Both the position numbers and the translations under genes were made by a program. Of a stretch of DNA of 55,050 nt, positions 41,225-54,800 are shown in pieces. The number at the start of each line of letters is the position of its first letter. Position 1 is the stretch's first letter. The notes under the pieces were generated by a model. The model was not told the origin of the DNA and ran no database searches. It was given only the letters and a program-made list of their open reading frames with translations. The DNA comes from Branchiostoma floridae (taxonomy: Eukaryota; Chordata; Leptocardii; Amphioxiformes; Branchiostomatidae): contig NW_023365724.1 in assembly GCF_000003815.2 (NCBI RefSeq), forward strand, positions 1 through 55,050. The letters are read 5' to 3'.

Positions 41225-41800
41225 AATAGCCTGCTGCAGGACCAACGGAAAATGCCAGGTGAACCATTTTTGAACTTGTCCTTCTTTTTCACAACCGCTA
41301 CTAACGTACAAAATATGATGAAGATCCATTAATCATCTAAGCTTCTCGAGTCCATAGCCAAACGTACACTTGAAAATACAAAGTTTGCTGCAGTACCCTT
41401 GGAAAATGCCATTTTCAAACTTGACCTCCCTTTTTACAACTTCTACATAGCTACAAAATATCATGAAGATATTCACAATATCCAATATCTCGCCACTACT
41501 GTATGATATCCACAAGCAAACGCACAAAACTACAAAACTCACTGCAGCACCGTAGGAAAACGCCAGGTAAACTATTTTCCAAACTTGACCTTCCTTTTCA
41601 ATTCACGACCTCTTATCTACTTATCCATAAAACACTATTATCATGATGAAGATTCATTCTCAGCCCCTCGAGTATGTGTTGTGCACAAACACACAAAAAT
41701 ATTTAGCCTGCTGCAGTACCACAGGAAAACGCCAGGTCAACCAGTTTAAAACTTGACCTTTCTTTTTACAATCGCCACAAACCGACTAAATATCATGAAG
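41225..41800. repeat. Diverged tandem array, period about 155-170 bp
   Basis: Four units marked by CTGCTGCAGYACC, a GGAAAACGCCAGGT-like word and AACTTGACCTTCC begin near 41229, 41383, 41535 and 41704. Each also has AAATATCATGAAGAT-like sequence. It is a different sequence from the array at 13.5-14.1 kb but has a similar period. Confidence 0.75.
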
Positions 41801-41931
41801 CTCGCTGTACAACTTCTCAAGTGTTATGCTGGTGACCCACATACACACCCACCACACTATGGTCCAACTGAAAACGGACTATTTTAGATGGGTGCATTGG
41901 ACGAGTCCAGTCTTGCATAGGGTGCATTTTT

Positions 41932-43001
41932 ACCTCCATGACATGTCATGGAGGTTATATTTTACCCTGCGTTTGTGTGTCTGTGTGTGTGTTTGTGTGT
42001 GTGTGTGTAAACAAGATAACTCAAGAATAACTGGGTGGATTGGTTTCATACTTGGTGTGTTGGTAGTGTGTGATAAAAGCTGGAAATGATTAGATTTTGG
42101 GCCCCCTAGCAACTCCCCTTGGTACTGCAGCGCAACTTCCGGTTTTGCTATCTAGGTGTTCTGAACATGCTATGGTCACGATTTTTAAGTGTTAGATAGC
42201 ACTTGTGCTCAGGAAGTAGCGACATAAGTTTGGGCCCCCTAGCGTCTAGTTTTGGGATAGCAGGGGCATTTTTGTCAAAAACTTCTGACGAGGATAACTC
42301 AAGAAGGGAACAGCGGATTTTCATGATTTTTGGTATGTAGGTACCTTAGACAATGTTGTACAAGATGAAATACTAATTATGCAAAATAGGAGTACATTTG
42401 CATAATAAATGAGAATATTCTATCATAGCAGTTTTTCCAATGTATCTCTTGTCCCGGACATGATATGGTCTTGACATTTGTGTGGTAGATAGCATGCAGT
42501 GTCATGCTAAAGTGGGGCAAGTTTCAGCTCCCTAACATTTAATTTCGGACCTGCAGGGGCATTTTTGTCAAGACATTCTAAAGAGGATAACTGCAGAAAA
42601 GATTGACGAATTGACATCATTTTAGGCATGCAGGTAGCTTAGGCAAAAATGTTTATAATGATATACATTTTATGCAAATGAGTACTTAATTTGCATAATT
42701 AACGACGAAATTGTATAATTTCATTGTTTTCAATAACTGGGCTTCAATAAATGTAACACATGTTAATTATGGTAGGTGGAGTATAATCAGATATCAAATA
42801 TGGTAATGAGGAACTTATTTGCATAATTTATGTAAGAATTGCAAAACCTCTTTTAAATATGATCAATGATGGGAATATTATCATTGTGACATGTGTACGT
42901 TACTCGAATGAACAAAACCATGCATAAATTATGTTAATGCTAGTTGATTGCATAAAATTTATAAAAGCTCTTATATTCATGGAGGTCGCCGAACTCTAGT
43001 T
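41932..43001. mobile_element. 1.1-kb repeat starting with a palindromic CATGGAGG end
   Basis: A perfect 24-bp palindrome at 41932-41955 (half-site ACCTCCATGACA) opens the element, and CATGGAGGTCGCCGAACTCT closes it near 43001. The interior has three diverged internal repeats of about 280 bp, each with GATAACTCAAGAA-like, GGCCCCCTAGC-like and GTCAAAACATTCT-like words (near 42012, 42288 and 42575). A GT-rich run is at 41973-42008. No coding capacity. It lies between copies A and B. Confidence 0.6.
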
Positions 43002-43576
43002 ACATTTATTTTATCTAGACTAGGGTGATTATGCAAGGACCTTTTTGATGTTTCGGACTGCTTCATTTTACACAGGGGTGTCGGCTGAGAGAGTCCATTC
43101 CTGACAGTTATACAAAACAAACTCTACCACTACTGCGCACGAAATCTAACTTTGTAATAGTTACATGTACACCACGGATATAAACAACTTAAAACTGGTA
43201 CATCACTAGTACTGAATCTGTGGTGGCATCGTTGTGCCATATGGCCTATCGATTTTACAGAACTCTTGATGAATTTTGTTGATAAAAACGAATCACCTTT
43301 AATTTTTGTGTATTTGTCGTCTTTTCAGTCATACATGTACTTGTATGCTTTTCATGATATTCCCATTATGAAGAAAAGGATGCAGAGACGCCGCCAACGT
43401 GATAAACCCGCTAAACAAAAACACAGTTTCTAACCTTCGTAAATTGCACTTATGTACTGAAAAATCGTTCTGTTATTAAATATGGCCGGAGCGCTAAAGC
43501 ATTGTTTTTATCCTAGCCGAGGCGTTTCCATGTTGTAACGGTTTATCACTTTAAAGGTCCTTTTTGTTCTCGATAA

Positions 43577-44428
43577 GGCCACGTTGATTTGATTATATGG
43601 ATGACATCCGCGCTCGCACCAATTTTCGGCCATTTCCACAAACAAAAAAGTTTTCGACCACACAATAAAGTAGCTGTAGAATGAGCACAAATATTCCGTA
43701 GATTGAAAAAAAAGTATAAGGAAACAGATAACTAATGACATAGAATGCCAAAATGAATCTAAAGTCAAAGAATAAGATGTGAAAGGACAGAAAGAAAAAA
43801 ATCTATTGTTGGTTGGGGGAGGTACCAGTACAGAAAATTCACTGAGGTCCAGAGGATCATTTCCAGGTCCGGACATGAACCTGGACCTGATTGTCTGTGG
43901 AAACTTGAGAACTGGCAATACTGAAAACAATGGTAATTGGTCAATTTTGCTACAAAGGAATCTGTTTGGTGGATTATTGGACTCCCACTGCATTTTAAAA
44001 TCCCATCTCCATGTAATAAAGGCTAACTGTCTCTGTACCTTTGACTGTAGAAACTTGGTGCAATTGACTATAAACTCTACTTGACTTCGCACTTGTTGTC
44101 TTCTTGGCCCCCCGGTTAGACCCCAAATGACTGCCGAAATGGCGGAACCTGTTCCTCTGTTGTTTTTTTCAGGTCTGTTTTTTTCGGATTGGTCCAAGAA
44201 GAAAAAAAGTTTTTGCACCCGTATGAGTACTGGTCCCTACACCTAACTGTTGGTATACCATACTATGTGTGTTTAGTCCTATGTTCAACCTTCCTGCCAG
44301 TTCCTGGCCACTTTGATTTCATACTGAAGGCAACTTTTTTTTGGCCAAACTTTTTTTTTTATTCGCTCGCTCGCATCAGTTTTGGAGTTCCCGGAGGATG
44401 TCATCCATATAATCAAATCAACATGGCC
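43577..44428. mobile_element. Harbinger-like MITE with nested repeat
   Basis: The left end GGCCACGTTGATTTGATTAT then ATGGATGACATCC pairs with the right end GGATGTCATCCATATAATCA then AATCAACATGGCC. TAA flanks both ends, a 3-bp TWA duplication as in PIF/Harbinger elements. The 43806-44100 repeat sits within it. The 236-codon minus-strand frame across it is not a gene. It ends immediately before the duplicated block of copy B. Confidence 0.75.
43806..44100. repeat. Interspersed repeat (GGTACCGGTACAG family), second copy
   Basis: Matches 1634-1909: GGTACCAGTACAGAAA, several AGGTCC motifs, GACTCCCACTGC, AAGGCTAACTGTCTCTG and GACTTCGC near the end. Nested inside the Harbinger-like element. Confidence 0.65.
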
Positions 44429-44446
44429 TAATGCAAAAGTACGGAT

Positions 44447-45808
44447 GTTAATTAAAGTAGACAGTACTACATACACTTTTACATACCTCTACGTGGAAAG
44501 GCTGGAAAAATACTCAATATTTTCATGTCTTGGAGCAGTGTAAATAGCATCATCTTATGGTGAAGATACTCATTGGTGAAAAAGCGCCACCCAGCGTCTT
44601 TCTCGAGAGCAACAGGTGTAACACTGAGATGGCGAATCAGCACCAAGGATATCGCCCATCTTTGCCTTTTCCGAGGTTGGCGGCAGGTATCAAGGTTTGG
44701 TTTATGTAAATTGGAAAAAAAATCGAATTTTAGCGTAACAATGGTGGTCAGTGACTCATCCACCGACTCATAGTTCATTACATTGTAATAGTTCAATGGA
44801 TTATATACAGAGTATTGCTTTATCTAGCCATTCCGCGAGAGAAAGTAGTCCATTCCATGAACGCGGAGCGGCTTGACTATTTTGCAGATAGCTTGCTGGG
44901 GGAATAGACCAAAAGTCTATTTTCTAGTTGATATATATATCCAACCTTCTTTATTGGCCTGTTTACAATATCGAATTGTCGTATAATGGGGAGATAGTAC
45001 CAAGTTTATTTACCGCCACAACCCGGTTGTTATTCTTGTGGTCATCCGCGGTACCGAACAGGAATGATGAAACGATCTTTGTATTAAAAAAATGCTTACA
45101 TGTTCTTATGTGTACAATCAAAAAGATCAAGCCAAGTAGATTATCTCTGCCCGTTCACAAACAACAGTCTAAAGTCTAAAGAGGGGCTTATACCTTAGAA
45201 ATAAGCCAACGCAATATTTGTTTGGGACAATTTATTTTAGTTCTAACAGAGACAATCCAGGATCATTCCTCCTTGCGTTCGATTTTCTTCCTGTTTACCC
45301 AGGTTGCCATGGACACGGGTTCCACACAGATGACAAGTTCCAGTCCGTGAACTAGGTAGGAAAATTTGTTCTCTCCCTTTTAAAACGAAGAAAATGGATT
45401 AGAATACTCGTAAAGTCACTAGTCTATGTATAGTTATACGTCTAACTGTTGTGTACACGCAACAAAGGTAGTAAGAGCTCCAAAAAGCGCCAAGGTTTTG
45501 GCTAAATAAAGCAGAAACAGGTCCATGGCGCTGTTCACGACTAGCTTTTCAAGGTCAATTCTGCACTTAGTAGAAGGGAGTAAGTTTTGTTTGTAAATGT
45601 TGATATATCTGATATGCTGAAATATCTGCAAGCATATTAACGTATTGTAGCTGTGGATTAAATCGGAGACACTAAGGAATATCTAACAGATTTTGACTTT
45701 ATTAACGCCCCGCACTTTCTAGGTCTGACGTTCTGACAAGTCGAGAATTTGCGACAGTTTGTTTTCTGAACTTCCGAAGTGTACGCGACTGTGTCGACGT
45801 GAGGAAAG
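44447..45808 (+). promoter_or_regulatory. 5' flank and presumed promoter/5' UTR of copy B
   Basis: Paralogous to 31255-32633. Diverged up to about 45578 and then almost identical to copy A up to and beyond the start codon. Confidence 0.5.
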
Positions 45809-48800
45809 ATGACAACGTTGTCAAAAGAAGATGGGAGAACTGTTGAGCGAAAGATGAAGGTAAGTTGTCCATTCCTTGTCGGTCATTTCCGAAAATAAAA
45901 AACGTTCAACTTTCTAGTTGGGAACACACGGATACCGATTCTCTTTTGCACTCCAGTTACACCCGATCGTTGCATTTATTTTCCTCTTACTTTGTCAACG
46001 ACTATTCAGAGATTTCTGACAAGTTGATCCAACTACACAAACTTTCATGTATTTCCATAGTTTACCTTTATTCATTCTATAATCATCATGTTTGCCTTTT
46101 GACCTTCTTTTTCTTACCCTTTGCTTTTCCTTGCTCTGTTGTGTTGTGTTTGTGTTCTTGTTCTCATTCCAGCCTGTTCCCTTTCCTACTCTCAGCAGAG
46201 TCAGGGAGGAGAAGCAGCAACCTCCTTTAGCCAGTAAGAAACTGTTTAGTCAGTTTATGATGTCGTTATGATGATGATGATTTCAGAAGTAGCAAGTGTT
46301 CACAACAATCAGAAAAAAAACAATGGGGAGGGATGACCAAATACATATATTTCAGCCCACACCAATACAAGTTTTACAGTTACTCAAGCAACTTGATGTA
46401 ATTTGGAAACAGATGTTTCAGACAGTCTATTGTAAGTGAATGGATGAGAATTTGTAACATATCAATTCAGATTTTTGCTTTAAATCCTGATTCTCCATTA
46501 ACTCCATCTACACTGACTGGAGACAGCAGAATACTGTCTGAAACATCTGACCATTTCTAAATTCTATCCAGTTGCTTGAGTAACAGTTGCTGTTACTTTA
46601 CATGTCCTACTTTACCTGGATGTCTAACCTTCATCAACATGTCCTGACTGGTAAGCCCTTAAACCATGGAATTGACTCAGTGTGGCCGTTATATATTCAT
46701 GTACAAGGAGCAGTTGTATTTTTCTCAATACATGGTCACAACCAGTTCAACTGTAGGGTGAAAGGACTTACTTGTGAAATTAGATCTATGCTTTCAAATT
46801 ATCACTGAGACGGAAAACACAATTCAATGGACCTCTGCATTTGAACTCTGAGGTAAAAGTTAAGAGACAACACATTCTAGGAGTGTTTGCAGGGACATTT
46901 CGGTAACATCACTTTAACTATGTCTATCTGTTCTTCCAGCAGTCTGAGGAGAGATACTGGTACAGTACAGGAGACCCTGTATGCTCTTCACAAGTAAGTA
47001 ACTTTATATGTAGAAAGAACCTATAATGGCACCATGGATGATCTAGTGGTGTAGAGGAAGGGGTTGCAGTTGTTTAGATTTGCAGTTATTTAGATGGGAC
47101 GTCAAGCCAGAAAAGATCTCACAAATCAATCTGGTCTGATGTAGATTGTTATGTTACATTAAGAAAGTAGAAAAGTTACATTTTTTTGAAGCTGAGTTAA
47201 CTGGTTTGTGGTAAAAGCAAAATTAGGAACAGCACAAATGAAAAGTTCATTCAGGACTTTGGAAAGATCCATGCTTAGTGACAAACTTGGGCACTATTCA
47301 TGTATCTTACAGGATAGAAGAAAATTCATCTACACATATATGAAATACTGTGCATTGTTGCTAATGGTTTGCAATATTTTTATCATTCTTAATGTTGCCT
47401 TATTGTCCAATTGCTATTTTCTAATACTAGATTTCCTAATAATACAGTTTCAGAACAGCTTTGCATTAATTACTGCTTGCACTTTATCACATGTGAAAGT
47501 GCCACATACTTTCCTTTGTCTGTTAACTAGACTCACATGATTTGTGGGATACCCATATGAATTGTTTGTATGAAGTCACACGATGCTTTGTACATCAATT
47601 CCTGAACACCTGTTATTCTTATTCCAGATTGTTTCTCAAGAAAAAGGAAGACGGCTCCCCATTTCACAGGTAAAACTATGTAATAATGGTTTCTTTGTGG
47701 GGATTTGATCAACTCTAGCTTGCTTCTGAAGTAAACATTAGAATGTACAATGTAGTCATAGGCTGCATCAATGAAGGTTTGACATCCAGTACTGACAATT
47801 TGAAGAAAGGTATTAGATTCTACCTGAAACCTCAGACCATTTCCCAAAGTATATCCAGTTGCTTGAGTAATTGCTATTTCATGGAGTCATTAGAAAAAAA
47901 GAGACCATATGTACCTTTCATAATATGTGTTGACCCCAAAATACTCATATAATAGTTCTTGTCTTTCTTGTCATCAATGCTTTTCTATTTCTGGATGCAG
48001 AACATTTCCTTGTCCTTGGTGCTGAATGAGAATCTGCAGCATGTGTATGGGCACATTCACACGTGTATCTATGTGTGTCTATGCATGTATGTCATAGTGT
48101 GTATACTGTATATGTAATATGTATGTATGTATATATACTAGTACTTAGCTACAAGCAAGCACAATCTAGATTAGAAGACCTTTATATGAAAAAATCACAT
48201 GGAGCATATGTAAGAGCTAGAGCCAAATGGAGAGAAGAGGGGGAAAAACCTACTAAGTACTTCTTAAACTTGGAAAAGAAAAGAGGAAGTGACAAGGATA
48301 TTAACTTGTTATCCATTGATGGGAGAGAGATTAGTAGAGACGCAGATATTCTTAGTGAATGTAAGGAATACTATGAACAACTATACCAGGAAGACAATAT
48401 AAGTGATATAGACATAGATCAGTACTTAGAAAGTGTACAGTTAGAAAATATCTTGAGCCAAACTGACAGAGAATTCTTAGATAAACCAATTACTAAAGAT
48501 GAATGTAAGGATGCCCTTTTCTCTATGAAAGAAAACAAAAGCCCTGGCCTTAATGGCATTCCCTCAGAATTTTTTAAGATGTTTTGGCCCAATATAGGAG
48601 ACCTAGTTTATAATTCTATCCAGGAAACATTGATAGAAGGTAAAATGTCTGTTTTGCAAAGACGTGCAATGCTAAGGTTAATACACACAAAAAATAAACG
48701 CAACAACCTAGACAATTGGAGACCAATTAGCCTTCTCAACACTGAATATAAAATATTTGCCTTTGTTCTTGCCAACAGACTTAAGAAAGTTTTACACAAG

Positions 48801-51800
48801 TTGATTAATAATGACCAAACAGCTTATATCAAGGGTAGATTCATTGGACAAAATGTAAGACTAATTAATGATGTTATTGAATATGCTAAAACCCAAAATA
48901 TCCCTGGAGCAGTAATATTCCTGGATTTTACTAAAGCTTTTGACACTTTGAATAGAAAATTTATGTGGAAGGTTCTAGAAAAATTTAACTTTGGCCCCTC
49001 GTTTATCAGTGCAATAAAATGCATCATACACAGTATAATGACATTAGTAGCACCATCAGTAATAGAGGATGGTTATCTGACTTCTTTCCCTTAAAGAAAG
49101 GCATACGCCAAGGCTGTCCCATATCTGCTCTTTTATTCATCCTCACAGTAGAGATTATGGCTGTAAAGATCAGACAGGCACAAGACGTGGAAGGAATTAA
49201 AGTTAAAACCCATTCTAATGAAACTGTTGACATTAAAATCTCACAGGTAGCTGATGATACCACCTTGTTTGTATCTGACCTTACATCAATGGAAAATGCC
49301 TTCAAACTTATTCAAGATTTCTGTAGTGTTTCAAGCCTAAATCTAAATGTTAAAAAATGTGAAGGCTTATGGATTGGATCCTATGTTGACAGACAAGACA
49401 CCCCCTTGGGTATATCTTGGCCAAAGACACCTATAAAATCCCTAGGTATATACTTCTGTAACTCATCCCTACACCATGAATGTGAACTGCTAAACTGGGA
49501 GAAAAAGATAGAAAGACTGAAAACCACACTTCAAATCTGGAAAGGTAGAAACCTAACTCTATATGGAAAAGTTACTGTCTTAAAATCACTTGCCCTTTCA
49601 CAAATAATCTATAACATGTCTATGATTCTTACCCCACCTTGGGTGATAAACATTGTAAAGAAAGAAATGTTTACTTTCCTGTGGAATGGTAAAAAAGATA
49701 AGATTAAAAGAGATGTTGTTAGCTATTGAGCAGGGAGGATTAGGCCTGACAAACTTAGATCTCCAAAGACAAGCCCTACTTGCATCCTGGATACCAAGAT
49801 TAGTGACAAATGACAACGCAAGATGGAAAGTTATTGCGTTAACATTTATAAACTCCCTTGGTCAAGACAATTTGCTATTGCATATGAACTTTACTTCTGA
49901 TAAAGATGGTCCTGACATGAGTAAATTCCCCACATTTTATAAACAGATAATATCAGCCTTCCACTCTGCTGGTGGAGGAGGTAAGAACAAACCCTCTAGT
50001 GTAAGTGAAATAATGGGTGAAACTATATGGTGCAACAAATATATAAGGTCACAAGGTAAAACAATTTTCTTCCCAACCTGGATAAAAAATGACATAATAT
50101 TCGTAAAAGACATTTTCCCCTTAGACAGGTTCATGTCTCTAGATCGCTACCCTCAGCTTAACCTTAACACAAGACCTAATGGTATTATTGAATATATAAC
50201 TCAGAGTGTTTCAAGCTATACCTCTTACATGGAAGAATGCAATAAGAAACCATAGAGGCCCAATTCCTTATCGAAGATTAGAGCTTAACACCCTTACCCC
50301 ACGTATATTTGATGGTAAAACAACAAAACAAATCAAAAGCAAGAACACCTGCAAATTGTTTTATAATGCATTAGTGCAGGCACAGGCCAAGGAACCAACA
50401 TGCTGTAAAAAATGGCAATCCACATTTCCTACTGAAACCCTGGCTTGGGAAAATATCTGGAGATGGTTAAGCACACAGACCTGTATAGACACTAAGTTAG
50501 CAGAGTTAAACTACAAACTATTACACCGAATATTACCATGTGCACACAATCTGCACAAATGGGGTATCAAAGATGAAACGTGACACATATATGATGCAAC
50601 ATGTACACTATGTAGCAGTGGAAGCATAGAAGATTATGAGCATATGTTCTTTAAATGTGAAAGACTGTGTAATTTCTGGGAATTAGTGAACACATTTGTA
50701 CCCTTGCCCAACATAAAAATTACTTTGCAGGAGATTTTATTTGGAAAAATTGATCATTTGATAACTGCTAAAGACCAGAAAAATAGAACCTTTACTATTA
50801 CTGTGGCTAAATGGACAATCTTTAAAACTTGGATCTGGCATAGAAAAGACCCACACCTGTGCATTACTAGCCTCTTTAATGTCTTTGAAAGGGACTTCGA
50901 AGAACGGATATTCCATGATAGACTGACAGCCAATGTAGATTGATTATACAAATTTTCTATTGATAGTTTGGCATGAACTGCACCTACTGTTAGACTTCTC
51001 CATTTTTGATCATAGTGTAATATCAGACTGTACATATTCCTTAAGGTTCCCCAGATGTACTACATGTATTTATCTCTTCTAACTGTTCCACTACCCATGT
51101 ACTGCATGTAATTCGTCCAGACACACCAGTATTGTTATCCCTCCATGTGCAATGGTACTCGACTGTACAGAATCTAGTCTTAGTTGTTGACAAATGTACT
51201 GTTGTTGTTGTTGTTCATAATAAAAAAATAAATAAACAAAAAATGTATGTATGTCAAATACACATTTATAACTTTTTTTTTTGTGTGTGTGTGTGGGGGG
51301 GGTGTTTGTGGGGGGGTGTGGCCGTGTGTGCTAGCATGAGAGAGGGAGGGGGGGGGTTCAAGCTTTCTTTTGGAAAGCAAATAGACTAATCCTTCCTAAT
51401 TTACAGGGAGGCTGCAGAGCTGCTAGAGCTGGCTCAAGAGTAAGTAAATAGATTACTTTGATTTCTTATTGCCTTATTAGTGAAAAGTCAAATACTTCAC
51501 TGACATTCTTAAACAAAAATCTAGAGGAAGGTAAGAGAGTATGTGTAACACACAAGCTTTGTAATCGTAAGGTGCTAGCTTATAGAGACAGAGAGTATCA
51601 ATCATAGTTTATCACAAGAAAATTGTGTTTGTAAAGTCATTGACAGAACTGATTGTTTTGTCTTCTCTCCCCAAAACAGGCAAGCTGAAGCTGCTGAGGA
51701 TGACCTGGTCAGGACGTCCTTCCATAATGCAGAACTGCAGATGCTGCTAACTGATGAGAAACTGTGAGTCTTTCAGTGTCTTCATCATGTATTTTGTTCT

Positions 51801-54800
51801 GTTTCTACTGTTGAAGTGTTTAGGCCAGGAACTGGCCCCTTGCTCCTCTCCATCCAGTGTATGCTCCAAGTTTAAAATCGTAGTTTGCGAGGATTTGAAG
51901 TTCCTGTCAGGGTTATTTTGATGGTAGGGGAACATACCTTGAACGTTACAGCACAAGTCTTTGCGAATTGACCAACATTCCGCAGATCAATTATATCAAT
52001 CATTTTTGGTAGATTTGACTTTGTCAGGGTCAGTTGACCTTTCTTTGAGACAATTTAGACAATGTTACTTGGCGAGAAAGATTAGTGGGTACTGAAATCA
52101 TAACTTATTGCTTGTAACTTATTGCTTGGCAATTGGTCAGCATTTTCTCTATACTGGCCACCTGTCTATAGTGGCCACATTTCTCTTGTCCCTTGAGTGG
52201 CCACTATAGACAGGTTTGACTGTAGACTAATCCTTCCTAATTTACAGGGTGGCTGCAGAGCTTCTAGAGCTGGCTCAAGAGTAAGTTAACAGATCACTTT
52301 AATTTTTTATTGCCTAGTCATAAAGATCCAATACTACAATCAAGTGCTTCACTGATACTGTCAAACTAGTATCTAGAGGAAGATGATATAGTATGTATAA
52401 CACATCATCTTTGTAAGCATAAGGTGCTAGCTTATGTATATATATATAGAGAGAGAGCATCTGAATCATACTTTATCATAAGAAAGTTGTGTTTGTAAAG
52501 TCATTGACAGAATTGTTTGGAATTGTCTCCCCAAAACAGGCAAGCTGAAGCTGCTGAGGATGACCTGGTCAGGACATCCTTCCATAATGCAGAACTGCAG
52601 ATGCTGCTAACTGATGAGAAGCTGTGAGTCTTTCAGTGTCTTCATCATTTGGTTCTGTTCATACTGTTGAAGTGCTTAGGCCAGGAACTGGCCCCTTTCT
52701 CCTCTTCATCCAGTGTTGATAAGATAGACCTTCTCAGGGTTGGACAGGTTTTCTAAAAAGATTACTTGCCCAAACCAATTGTTCACTTCTCCAAAATTCA
52801 AAATGTCACTTTTATTATAAATTATATGCATTTTTACTCCCAGCAATGGAATTCTTATTTATTTTTTTATTGCCTTTATTTTTCTATGTTGACCATTGCT
52901 TAATGTCATGACTAAAATGTAACAAGTATATGATAATCTCACAATCGATCGGGCAACTGGGGTAGGTCATGCACTTGCCTGATCAGCACTTTCACTTGTC
53001 CTGGACAATAGGGCTAGTGGACATGTCCAACCCTGCTTCTTGAAAAATATTAATGAAGTTTTTAGAACTATGAGTGACTGGAATGGTAATACTATGATCT
53101 GACACAATAAGCAATTTTGTATATTAATTACAATTTATTGTACATTTCATTATCACAGACAAGCAGATGAGGCAAAGGTGCAACACAAAAGGTAAAAATA
53201 TGAATTTCCAACTTTTCAGTTTTGGTCCATCTTTTCAGACCTTGTTGTAATCATTGTAATTATAAGACACTTAATGTTAAGTTTGTTACATACCAAATAC
53301 CATGATAATTTTTGTATCTATTGCAATAAATATTTTTTCTATACTAAACTGTATGACTTTTTTTTTAAACACAGGGAGCTCTCTCAGGCCCATGAAGACC
53401 TAGAAATGTGAGTAGTTGTTTGACATTTTTCCTAGATAACTTATTAAATGTAGACTGATAGAATTGAAAACTCATTTTGCATACGGTGATTTTTCTTGAA
53501 AAGAAATTGAATTCAGAATGGGACTTTCAAAACAAATGGCTATTTATGTAAAGCAATTCATCATCATTAGTAAGTTAGAGTAGATGCACCTTATCTATTA
53601 GTTGAGGAAACCTTACATCTGAACAGAGAAATATAAAAAGGGATATCAATAAACGTGTCTTTATAAACACATCATAATTTATTATGTGCACTTCATCATC
53701 TCTTAATCTATTAGGGCCATCTGTGACCTACAGGAGGAAAAAAAGAGGTTTGTAATTATTTTGACCACTTTTAGTACTTTTCAGTTTTGTTACTTATAAA
53801 AACATTGTTCAAAAACTAACTTCGTTTGAAAACTTTAAGAAGAAATGAAAACTTTTTTTGCACTGATTGTATCTTCAAAGAAGCACTGTTTTGTGAATGT
53901 ATTTGCTAAGTTTATGATGTATTGTAGTATTGATACCTGTTTACTGTTCATACCCCCTGTAATGTCTGTACCATCTGTTGTGTCCATACCCCAGTAATGT
54001 CCACGTCCCCTGGAGTGCCAGACAGCGTACACCATTCAAATGTATCAGTGCTGTCTTTAGCATGTGTACCCCCGTGTTGTCCAAACAAGGCCTACGGTCT
54101 ATAACGTTAGCCCCTAAGTTATATGTCCATAATTTATCTACTGTTACTCAGTATAGCTTCCCCCAAGTACTGTCTGTACCCCCTTTTACTGTCTGTACTT
54201 CCTGTAGTCTCCATAGCCCCTTAACTGTCCTTCTCCTCTGAGTTGTCTGTACCCTGTTTGTGAACATACTGCTTGTAGTGTTCATATTTGCTGTATGTAC
54301 CGTCACCTGTTGAGGTATTTTCTCATACTTCAAGTGTTCTTTTGGTATTAGCAGTATCTGTATTTGCTGTGAATTCTGTCTGTGCACCAGTTTACATTCC
54401 AATCCCATTATCTATGACAGGAGTGCCCAGAAGCACATCCTGATAGATGACTTGAAGGCTCAGGTCGCCATTCTAAAGACAGGAGGGTCCTGGTGAGTTA
54501 TCTTCTGTGTCTTTTTGGCAACACCTCGGGAGCACTTTTTATTCCATAACATGAAACATTCATATTTTTTATTTAGTTGCTTTTAAATTAATATAACAGC
54601 TTGGCTAGAGGTAAAATAATAAGTGGATATAAGTGGTTTTGCTTTTGTTGTACATTGTTGTAGTATGTAATTATTGTATTGTATGTATGTGTTATTTGTA
54701 TGTATCCTGGGCCTCCATGAAAAGCAGTGTCAGTCACTGATGGAAGCTTACCCTGGTAAAAGGACACAGAAATATATAAAAACATAGGTATGGTTCAATA

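Noticed and set aside
43508-44218. 236-codon minus-strand frame
   Set aside because: It lies within a Harbinger-like MITE and a nested repeat, with no domain and no splice support.
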